This document shows, in pieces, positions 1 through 6,837 of a stretch of 32,342 nucleotides of DNA. Position 1 is the first letter of the stretch; every line of letters begins with the position of its first letter. The position numbers and the translations under genes are program-made. Source of the stretch: Sulfuritalea sp. GTDB taxonomy: Bacteria > Pseudomonadota > Gammaproteobacteria > Burkholderiales > Rhodocyclaceae. The stretch is from the NCBI RefSeq assembly GCF_017302275.1, contig NZ_JAFLDR010000044.1, positions 1 to 32,342 on the forward strand, given 5' to 3'. A model generated the notes under the pieces. It saw only the letters and a list, made by a program, of their open reading frames with translations, did no database searches and was not told the DNA's origin.

Positions 1-2
1 GT

Positions 3-638
3 ATCGGCCTCGCCGCCCTGTTCTCGCACCTGGGCCTGGGCGAAGGCATGGCCAACATCGCGATGATGTTGCTGCTCGGCGCGGCCGTCTTCTTCGCCGT
101 GCGCTGGTTCCTCGGCAGGCGCCAGCCCGCCGCCACGCAGCCGGCCATGCAGTACGCCGGCGCCGGCGCGGGCAATGCGGCACCGGCCAACTTCACGCCG
201 GCGCGATTCGAAAGCTCGGGCGCCGGCGGCGGCGCTGCGGCAACGGCCACGGCATTCGCGGCGAACATCCCCCCCGACTTCGACGCCGAAGGCTTCCTGC
301 GCCAGGCCAAGCTCAACTTCATCCGCCTGCAGGCCGCCAACGACCGCGGCGACATGGAAGACATCCGCCAGTTCTGCAGCCCCGAAATGGCCGCCGAAAT
401 CCAGATGCAGTTCCAGGAGCGCAATCAGCTCGCGCAGGAAACCGATGTCGTCCAGCTTGATGCCGAACTGCTCGATGTCAGCACCGAAGCCAACTGCGCG
501 CTGGCCAGCGTGCGCTTCTCCGGCCTGATCCGCGAGGAAGCCAATGCCGCGCCCGAAACCTTCAGCGAAGTCTGGCATTTGAGCCGGCCGGCTGACGGCA
601 GTCGCGGCTGGAGCATCGCCGGCATTCAGCAAAGCTGA
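3..638 (+). CDS. Tim44-like domain protein, 5' end cut by window edge
   Basis: The reading frame is open from the first bases of the window, so the N-terminus lies outside. The first visible residues (IGLAALFSHLGLGEG) lead into a hydrophobic segment ending in a basic stretch (VRWFLGRRQ), i.e. one membrane helix. A low-complexity Ala/Gly/Pro linker follows, then a soluble domain from about DFDAEGFLRQAKLNFIRLQ to SEVWHLSRP. That domain matches the Tim44/NTF2-like family, whose bacterial members are membrane-anchored proteins of poorly known role; mitochondrial Tim44 is a scaffold for protein import. The internal ATG at 48 lies inside the membrane helix and is unlikely to be the true start. A stress and ion-transport operon begins shortly after the stop. 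Family call fairly sure; function unknown. Confidence 0.8.
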   Translation: MGLAALFSHLGLGEGMANIAMMLLLGAAVFFAVRWFLGRRQPAATQPAMQYAGAGAGNAAPANFTPARFESSGAGGGAAATATAFAANIPPDFDAEGFLRQAKLNFIRLQAANDRGDMEDIRQFCSPEMAAEIQMQFQERNQLAQETDVVQLDAELLDVSTEANCALASVRFSGLIREEANAAPETFSEVWHLSRPADGSRGWSIAGIQQS

Positions 639-684
639 TCGCCGGGAGTGGGGTAACATGAAGCAGGTACATCGGAGACACGAC

Positions 685-1554
685 ATGAACTTGAAACGAA
701 TCCTCGCCGCCACGGACTTTTCCGCGCTGGGCGATGCCGCAATCCATCGCGCCATCGTTCTGGCGGCGCGGGAAGAGGGCGAACTGGTGATTCTCCACGC
801 CATGCCAAAGCCGTCGGTGCTGGAAGATGCTTTTGGCATCGGCGGCGACCTGCCGACGCGCATGCGCGCCGTGGCCGGGGACAGGCTCGCGTCCCTGGTC
901 GATGCCGCGATGCAGGCCGGCGCTCGCCGGGTCCGGGCGGAAATCGCCGAGGGCCCGGCGCACCGGGCGCTGGCGGATGTGGCCGAAGGTTTCCATCCCG
1001 ATCTGCTGGTCATCGGTGCCCACGGCAAGGGCCTGTTGCAGCAGTTTTTTCTTGGCGGCACGGCATCCCGCATCCTCGTCCGCGCGGCCTGTCCGGTACT
1101 GGTCGTGCGCCGCGAGCCCGCGGGCGACTATAGCCAGGCGCTGGCGGCGGTCGATCTGGGGCCGCGTTCGGAGGCCGTGCTGCGCGCGGCGATCATCGTG
1201 GCGGCGCGGGGCGGTATCACGGTGGCCCATGCCTACCAGGCGCCCTTTGAGGCCAAACTGCGCTACAAGGGATTCTCCGCCGAGGACATCGCGCGTTATT
1301 CGGAGCCCGAAGCACAAACCGCGCAGAGAAACGTCGCGGCGCTGCTGGCGGATCCCGATCTTGCCGGGCTTGACCTGACAGTCCGCATCGCCCACGGCCA
1401 CCCCAATCCGGTGCTGTTCGATCTGGCGAACGAAATGGGCGCGGAACTCATCGTCGTCGGCAAGCACGGCGGCTCTCGCCTGGAAGAGTCGGTGATGGGC
1501 AGCATCACCCGGCTGCTCGCCTACTACGCGCCCGGAGACGTTCTGATAGTCTGA
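685..1554 (+). CDS. Universal stress protein with two UspA domains
   Basis: The 289-residue protein has two tandem UspA folds, each starting with a buried beta-strand (RILAATDFS near the N-terminus; YSQALAAVDLG near residue 150). Each ends in the nucleotide-binding loop. The second loop fits G-x2-G-x9-G-S exactly (GKHG...MGS); the first has GGT where GS is usual (GAHG...LGGT), so ATP binding by domain 1 is less certain. I prefer the ATG at 685 (GGAGA 8 nt upstream, and the family usually starts just before KRILAATD) over the ATG at 658, which would add nine unrelated residues. It is the first gene of a plus-strand run with Kef antiporters, a second USP, an exchanger and a P-type pump. A role in regulating these transporters under stress is an inference from position. 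Confidence 0.88.
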   Translation: MNLKRILAATDFSALGDAAIHRAIVLAAREEGELVILHAMPKPSVLEDAFGIGGDLPTRMRAVAGDRLASLVDAAMQAGARRVRAEIAEGPAHRALADVAEGFHPDLLVIGAHGKGLLQQFFLGGTASRILVRAACPVLVVRREPAGDYSQALAAVDLGPRSEAVLRAAIIVAARGGITVAHAYQAPFEAKLRYKGFSAEDIARYSEPEAQTAQRNVAALLADPDLAGLDLTVRIAHGHPNPVLFDLANEMGAELIVVGKHGGSRLEESVMGSITRLLAYYAPGDVLIV

Positions 1555-1585
1555 CCGGTCTTTCATCCCATACCAGGGCGGAGCC

Positions 1586-3241
1586 ATGCACGGGGTCTTT
1601 GGCGAGTTTGCCCTTTTGCTGTTGATGGCGGCGGCGGCGGGCGCGTTTGCGCTCTGGTTGCGCCAGCCGGTGCTGATCGCCTACATCGCCATGGGCATCG
1701 TCGCCGGGCCGGCCGTGTTGGGTGTCGTCACGGCGCACGACCAGATCGACCTGCTGGCCCAGGTCGGCGTCGCCGTGCTGCTCTTCGTCGTCGGCCTCAA
1801 GCTCGACCTGCAGCACATCCGCCACATCGGCCCTGTCGCGCTGGCCACCGGTCTCGGCCAGCTGAGCTTCACCATCGTCATCGGTTTTTTTCTCATCCTG
1901 GCGATGGGCAAGGGCTGGGTCGAGGCGCTCTATGTCGCCGTGGCGCTGACCTTCTCCAGCACCATCATCATCGTCAAGCTGCTCTCCGACAAGCGCGAGA
2001 TCGACTCCTTGCATGGCCGTATCGCGGTCGGCTTCCTGATCGTGCAGGACCTGGCGGTGGTGATCGCGATGATGGTGATGAGCGCCCTGCGGGGTGATGC
2101 CGGCGAGGGATCGCTGCTGGCGCTGGCCGGCTCGCTGACCTTGCGCATCGGCATTGCCGGCCTCGGCCTCTACCTGCTGATGCGCTACGTCCTGCCTAGG
2201 GTGGTCGACCGCATGGCGCAGTCGCAGGAGCTGCTGCTGATCTTCGCCATCGCCTGGGGGACCGGGCTGGCGTCGCTGGGCGAATGGGCGGGCTTCTCGA
2301 AGGAGGCCGGCGCCTTCGTCGCCGGCTTTTCGCTGGCCTCGACGCATTATCGCGATGCCATCAACGCGCGGCTCACCGGCATCCGCGACTTCCTGCTGCT
2401 GTTCTTCTTCATCGACCTCGGCGCCAAGCTCGACTTTTCCACCCTCGGCGGGGAAGTCTGGCCGGCAATCGTCCTGTCGCTGTTCGTGCTGATCGGCAAT
2501 CCGCTGATCGTCATGGCCATCATGGGCTACATGGGCTACCGCAAGCGCACCGGCTTTCTCTGCGGCCTGACGGTGGCGCAGATCTCCGAGTTCTCGATCA
2601 TCTTCGTCGCCATGGGCATTTCGCTCGGCCATGTCGGCAGCGGCGCGCTGGGGCTGACCACGCTGGTAGGGCTGGTGACCATCGCCATGTCCACCTACAT
2701 GATCCTGTATTCCCATCCGCTTTACGAGAAACTCTCGCCCTGGCTCGGCATGTTCGAACGCAAGCGCCCGCATCGCGAACTGGCCGTGGCCACGGAACGC
2801 CACGACCTGCGCGAGGCCGATGTCATCGTCTTCGGCCTCGGCCGCTATGGCAGCCGCCTGGCGCTCGGCCTCAGGGATGCCGGACTCAAGGTGCTCGGCG
2901 TCGAGTTCGATCCGGAGGTGGCGCGCAGCCTGCGGCGGCATGGCCTGCCGGTGCGCTACGGCGACGGCATCGCCGGCGAGTTCCTCGAAAGCCTGCCGCT
3001 CAAGGACACGCGCTGGGTGGTCAGCACCCTGCCGGACCTGGCCTCGAACCGGGATCTGCTGCGCGGCCTGCGGGAACTGCATTTCACCGGCGAACTGGCC
3101 GTCGTCGCCCGCGAGGAATTCGACGGCGCCCCGCTGAAGGCGCTGGGTGCGCCGACCATCCTCTATCCGATGCGCAACGCCGTCGATTACGCGGTCGAGG
3201 CCCTGACCGCGATCATCAGGAACAAGGAGGCGCCATCATGA
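1586..3241 (+). CDS. Kef-type cation/proton antiporter (CPA2) with C-terminal TrkA-N domain, first copy
   Basis: This 551-residue inner-membrane protein has a transmembrane domain of about 12 helices (residues 1-385). It carries typical CPA2 features: LTFSSTIIIVKLL, and VQDLAVV with the conserved Gln-Asp. A cytoplasmic regulatory domain follows, starting with a Rossmann dinucleotide motif (VIVFGLGRYGS near residue 413, acidic VEFD at the end of strand 2). The family exchanges K+ (or Na+) for H+ and is gated by nucleotides or, in KefB/KefC, glutathione adducts. It starts 31 nt after the first USP gene. Its stop codon overlaps the ATG of a 16-codon frame that has a strong Shine-Dalgarno sequence. 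Exact cation and ligand cannot be told from sequence. Confidence 0.9.
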   Translation: MHGVFGEFALLLLMAAAAGAFALWLRQPVLIAYIAMGIVAGPAVLGVVTAHDQIDLLAQVGVAVLLFVVGLKLDLQHIRHIGPVALATGLGQLSFTIVIGFFLILAMGKGWVEALYVAVALTFSSTIIIVKLLSDKREIDSLHGRIAVGFLIVQDLAVVIAMMVMSALRGDAGEGSLLALAGSLTLRIGIAGLGLYLLMRYVLPRVVDRMAQSQELLLIFAIAWGTGLASLGEWAGFSKEAGAFVAGFSLASTHYRDAINARLTGIRDFLLLFFFIDLGAKLDFSTLGGEVWPAIVLSLFVLIGNPLIVMAIMGYMGYRKRTGFLCGLTVAQISEFSIIFVAMGISLGHVGSGALGLTTLVGLVTIAMSTYMILYSHPLYEKLSPWLGMFERKRPHRELAVATERHDLREADVIVFGLGRYGSRLALGLRDAGLKVLGVEFDPEVARSLRRHGLPVRYGDGIAGEFLESLPLKDTRWVVSTLPDLASNRDLLRGLRELHFTGELAVVAREEFDGAPLKALGAPTILYPMRNAVDYAVEALTAIIRNKEAPS

Positions 3242-3288
3242 GTCGCATCTGCAACACAGTACCGACAGCAATCACCATGAGCACATAA
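3238..3288 (+). CDS. Possible 16-residue coupling or leader peptide between the Kef genes
   Basis: An ATG overlaps the stop codon of the first Kef gene (ATGA). It is preceded by a near-perfect Shine-Dalgarno sequence, AAGGAGG (3224-3230), 7 nt upstream, the strongest ribosome site in this operon. The frame reads MSRICNTVPTAITMST and stops at TAA, only 5 nt before the ATG of the second Kef gene, which has no good ribosome site of its own. The simplest reading is that ribosomes use this mini-frame to stay on the mRNA and re-initiate at 3294. It could instead be the decayed start of an earlier version of the second Kef gene. No homology is recognised. Confidence 0.4.
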   Translation: MSRICNTVPTAITMST

Positions 3289-3293
3289 GCCGC

Positions 3294-5003
3294 ATGGATC
3301 ATCTGGTTCAAATAATCCTGCTGTTGGCAGTGAGCGTGATGGTAATGGTCGCCTTTCAACGGCTGCACATCCCATCCAGCCTCGGTTACCTGCTGGTCGG
3401 GCTGATCCTCGGGCCCCACACCGTCGGGCCGACGGTGCATGTGCCGGAATTCAAGGTGTTGGCCGAGTTCGGGGTGGTTTTTCTGCTCTTCTCGATAGGG
3501 CTCAATTATTCGCTGCCGCAACTGCATGCGATGCGCCATCAGATTCTCGGGCTCGGGACGGCGCAAGTCGCGTTGACCACTGCCACCGTAACCGTGCTGC
3601 TGTGGCTTGCCGGCCTGGACGCCGTCGCAGCCTTTGTCGTCGGCGCCGTCTTTGCGCAGTCGTCCTCCACCATCATCGGCCGTCAGTTGGCCGAACAGGG
3701 CGAGGACACTACCCCGCATGGACGGCTTGGCCTGGCCATTTCGGTCTTCCAGGATGTCACCGCCGTGCCGTTTCTGGTGGTGATTCCAGTGCTGGGCGCC
3801 GCCGTCGGAATCGACCACTTGGCGGGGGAACTGGGCTGGGCCATGGCCAAAGCCGTGATGGCCTTCGCCCTGGTCTTTTATGCGGCACGGTGGGCCCTGC
3901 ATCCGCTCTTTCACATGATCGCCGAACGTCGTTCCGCCGAACTATTCACCCTGACGGTGTTGCTGGTGGTGCTGGCCGCCGCCTGGACTACCAGCAGTCT
4001 GGGCTTGTCTCTGGCATTCGGCGCCTTCCTGGCGGGCATGATGCTCGGCGAAACCGAGTTCCGGCATCAAGTCGAATCGAGCATTCGTCCGTTTCGCGAT
4101 GTGCTGCTCGGCCTTTTTTTTGTTGGCGTCGGCATGTTGATCGACCCGGCGTCGCTGCCCAGGATCTGGCCTTGGGCGCTGCTGGGCACCTTACTGCTCC
4201 TGCTCAGCAAGATCGTCGTAGTCGTCCTGATCGTGCGCCGCAGCGGCATGGATGTGATTGCCGCATGGCGCACCGCTCTGCTGCTGGCGGTAGGCGGTGA
4301 ATTTGGCTTCGCGCTGCTGACCATTGCACTCGATTCAAGCGCCATCGATCCGGACATCGGCCAGATCGCCCTCACGTCCGTCCTGTTCTCGATGATCGCA
4401 GGCGTATTCCTGATCCGTTATAACCATGTCATTGCCCGCTGCCTCGCCAGGTCCGACGCAGAACCCGCCCCGCTCAATGCGCCGCTGGCCGCCCAGCCCG
4501 CCCCCCAGGTGCTGATCGGCGGGTATGGTCGGGTGGGTCATACCATCGCGGTGCTGCTTAAATCCAGCGGTGTGGAATTTGTCGCCTTTGATACCGATTC
4601 GAAACGGGTGCAGCAAGGCCGGGCTGATGGCCACCCCGTGCTTTACGGCGACATTGCCGACCCGGAACTGCTGGCTGCTGCCCGGGCTGAATTGGCCAGT
4701 TTGGCGATCATCACCGTCGACGCCCATACCGCCGCCTTGGGCGCCATCTCGGCGCTGCGCAGGCATTGTCCGCATGTGCCCGTGATCGCTCGCGCCCGCG
4801 ATCTTGAAACCAGTTCAGTCCTGATCGACGCCGGGGCCGTCCATGCCTATCCCGAGGCAATTGAGGCCAGCCTGCGACTTGGTGCGACGGCGTTGCGAAT
4901 GTTGAACATCCCCACCGCCGATATCGACCTGATGCTTCAGGATATCCGTGACTGGGATTACCAGCCCTTGATCGAGAACCCAGTAAAGGAGACTGTCAAA
5001 TGA
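3294..5003 (+). CDS. Kef-type cation/proton antiporter (CPA2) with C-terminal TrkA-N domain, second copy
   Basis: This 569-residue inner-membrane antiporter has an N-terminal exchanger domain (IPSSLGYLLVGLILGP, FAQSSSTIIGRQL, SVFQDVTAVPFLVV). A C-terminal Rossmann/RCK-N domain begins near residue 403 (VLIGGYGRVGHTIA, with AFDTD at the end of strand 2). It is of the KefB/YbaL kind and only distantly similar to the gene before it, so this is not a recent tandem duplication. Family role: K+ or Na+ efflux in exchange for H+, controlled through the nucleotide-binding domain. Its start lacks a clear Shine-Dalgarno sequence and probably depends on translation of the mini-frame upstream. Its stop overlaps the next start by 4 nt, with AAAGGAG ahead of that start. 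Confidence 0.9.
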   Translation: MDHLVQIILLLAVSVMVMVAFQRLHIPSSLGYLLVGLILGPHTVGPTVHVPEFKVLAEFGVVFLLFSIGLNYSLPQLHAMRHQILGLGTAQVALTTATVTVLLWLAGLDAVAAFVVGAVFAQSSSTIIGRQLAEQGEDTTPHGRLGLAISVFQDVTAVPFLVVIPVLGAAVGIDHLAGELGWAMAKAVMAFALVFYAARWALHPLFHMIAERRSAELFTLTVLLVVLAAAWTTSSLGLSLAFGAFLAGMMLGETEFRHQVESSIRPFRDVLLGLFFVGVGMLIDPASLPRIWPWALLGTLLLLLSKIVVVVLIVRRSGMDVIAAWRTALLLAVGGEFGFALLTIALDSSAIDPDIGQIALTSVLFSMIAGVFLIRYNHVIARCLARSDAEPAPLNAPLAAQPAPQVLIGGYGRVGHTIAVLLKSSGVEFVAFDTDSKRVQQGRADGHPVLYGDIADPELLAAARAELASLAIITVDAHTAALGAISALRRHCPHVPVIARARDLETSSVLIDAGAVHAYPEAIEASLRLGATALRMLNIPTADIDLMLQDIRDWDYQPLIENPVKETVK

Positions 5004-5917
5004 AGACGCCCCAAACGATCCTTGCCGCCACGGATCTTTCGGCACCGGCCCGCCATGCTGTCGAGCGCGCCTTCTACCTGGCTGCCGGTAGCGGCGACGA
5101 CCTCTACATCCTGCACGCGATGGAGCTGGATGCCATTGACGGTCTGCGCGAGATGCTGGGAGACGACCTGCATTCGGTGAAGGCGGCCCTGAACGGCGAT
5201 GCGCGCACGCGCCTCGACCAGTTGACCGGCGATGCGGCGATCAATCGCGGCGTCGCGGCGCGAACCCGGGTCGCCGTGGGAAATCCGCTGGTCACCATCA
5301 TCGACGAGGCCGACGCGCTGGATGCGGGCTTGCTGGTTCTCGGCGCGCGCGGCGAGTCCTTCCTGCGCCATGCACTGCTAGGTTCGACCGCGGCGCGCCT
5401 GCTGCGCAAGACCTCGCGGCGGCCGGTGCTGGTGGTAAAACAATCGCCCCATGAGGACTATCGCAGCGTGCTGGTGGCGGTGGATTTCTCGCCCGTGTCG
5501 ATACAGGCGATCCACATGGCAAGACGGCTGGCGCCCGCAGCCGACCTCGTCCTGCTGCATGCCTTCGAACTGCCCTATGAAGGCAAGCTGGCCCTTGCCG
5601 GCGTGGAGGCGCAGTTGATCCGGCAATACATCACGACCGGCAGCGAAATCCGCCGCAAGCGCGTGCATGAACTGGCGGCCGCAGCCGGACTGGCGCCGAC
5701 AGATTACTCGGCGCGTGTCCTTCATGGCGCCCCTGCGCAGCAGATCATCGCCATGGAGCAGGAATACGACTGTGACCTGCTTGTCGTCGGCAAGCACGGC
5801 TCGCACATCGCCGAGGAACTGCTTTTGGGTAGCGTGACCAAGCATGTTCTCGCCGAAGCGCAAGGCGACGTGCTGGTCATCTGCGACCCGCGCGATCCGC
5901 CCGAAGAATCGCCGTGA
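5000..5917 (+). CDS. Universal stress protein with two UspA domains
   Basis: The 305-residue protein has two tandem UspA domains. Both nucleotide loops fit G-x2-G-x9-G-S (GARG...LLGS near residue 113; GKHG...LLGS near residue 262), so both halves should be able to bind ATP. It overlaps the Kef gene upstream by 4 nt (ATGA, with AAAGGAG 8 nt before the start) and the exchanger gene downstream by 4 nt (GTGA), which indicates one transcript and translational coupling. It shares architecture with the USP at the head of the operon but is clearly diverged from it. USPs are known to bind and tune some transporters; here a partnership with the Kef or cation exchangers is inferred from gene order only. 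Confidence 0.9.
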   Translation: MKTPQTILAATDLSAPARHAVERAFYLAAGSGDDLYILHAMELDAIDGLREMLGDDLHSVKAALNGDARTRLDQLTGDAAINRGVAARTRVAVGNPLVTIIDEADALDAGLLVLGARGESFLRHALLGSTAARLLRKTSRRPVLVVKQSPHEDYRSVLVAVDFSPVSIQAIHMARRLAPAADLVLLHAFELPYEGKLALAGVEAQLIRQYITTGSEIRRKRVHELAAAAGLAPTDYSARVLHGAPAQQIIAMEQEYDCDLLVVGKHGSHIAEELLLGSVTKHVLAEAQGDVLVICDPRDPPEESP

Positions 5918-6837
5918 CCGATCTGGTGCAGATCATCGGTGCCGTGCTGCTGGCGGCCGGCGGCGGCGAAGTCTTCCTCAAGTCCATCCTGGGCGCGGCA
6001 CTCCATCTGCGCGTGCCGAAAATGGTGGTGGCCACCACGCTCGCGGCCTTCGCCACCTCCAGTCCCGAACTTACCGTGTCCTCCGTTGCCGCGCTCGCTG
6101 GCCAGCCGGAGATCGGCCTGGGCGATGCGCTGGGCAGCAACGTCGTCAATATCGCGCTGATTTTCGGCCTCGCCTTGCTGTACGGCGCCGTGCAGACCAC
6201 GCGGCAGGATTTCGGCCGCGATTACTACCTGGCCCTTGCCGTCCCCGCGCTGACCTTCGTCCTCGTCTTCGACGGACGGATCGAAGGTGCCGAGGCCTTG
6301 CTGCTGCTGGCCGTATTCCTTGCCTGGCTGGTGTGGACCGTGCGCAGTGCCCTGCGCAACAGATCGGATGCGGTAAATGTCGAAGCCGGCGAATTGTCGG
6401 CGGGAAGCAGCCTGCTGCTCGGCGTGCTCGGCCTCGGCGCACTGATCGCCGCCGGTCGCCTGTTCGTTTCGGGCGCGACGGGCGTCGCCGCCGCCTTCGG
6501 TGTCGACACCTATGTGATCGGCGTGCTGCTGGTGGCAATCGGCACGTCGCTCCCGGAACTGGTTACGGTGATCCTGTCGCGCCTGCGCGGCCACGACGAT
6601 GTCGGCGTCGGCACGCTGGTCGGCAGCAACCTGTTCAACGGCCTGGCCATCGTCGGCGTCGCCGGCACGATCCATCCGATATCCGTGCCGTTTGCCGAAG
6701 TGGCACTGACATTGGCTTGCGGCATCGTCGCCTTGCTCCTGCTGCGCCCCAATCGCGCCGGCCTGATTACCCGCGGACGTGGTTTCATGCTCCTCGCCCT
6801 CTACGCCGGCTTTGTCTGGGCCACGCTTCGCTCATGA
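5914..6837 (+). CDS. Calcium/sodium antiporter-like exchanger (CaCA family, YrbG-like)
   Basis: This 307-residue inner-membrane protein is built of two inverted halves, each with an alpha-repeat. The first contains FATSSPELTVS and GDALGSNVVNIAL; the second contains IGTSLPELVTV and GTLVGSNLFNGLA. The paired (G/A)TSxPEL and GSN motifs are the ion-binding signature of the family, which exchanges Ca2+ for Na+ or H+. The start is GTG, overlapping the previous stop (GTGA); the end overlaps the start of the P-type ATPase gene (ATGA). With that ATPase it would give both secondary and ATP-driven export of the same kind of cation. The substrate is inferred from family, not proven. Confidence 0.9.
   Translation: MTDLVQIIGAVLLAAGGGEVFLKSILGAALHLRVPKMVVATTLAAFATSSPELTVSSVAALAGQPEIGLGDALGSNVVNIALIFGLALLYGAVQTTRQDFGRDYYLALAVPALTFVLVFDGRIEGAEALLLLAVFLAWLVWTVRSALRNRSDAVNVEAGELSAGSSLLLGVLGLGALIAAGRLFVSGATGVAAAFGVDTYVIGVLLVAIGTSLPELVTVILSRLRGHDDVGVGTLVGSNLFNGLAIVGVAGTIHPISVPFAEVALTLACGIVALLLLRPNRAGLITRGRGFMLLALYAGFVWATLRS

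Noticed and set aside
1505-3082. Long minus-strand frame opposite the first Kef gene
   Set aside because: Antisense shadow with His/Asp/Gln-rich composition and no recognised domain.
5844-6833. 330-codon upstream extension of the P-type ATPase frame
   Set aside because: It overlaps the exchanger gene and part of a USP gene in another frame, is Arg-rich and unlike any pump N-terminus; the ATG at 6834 gives the normal start.
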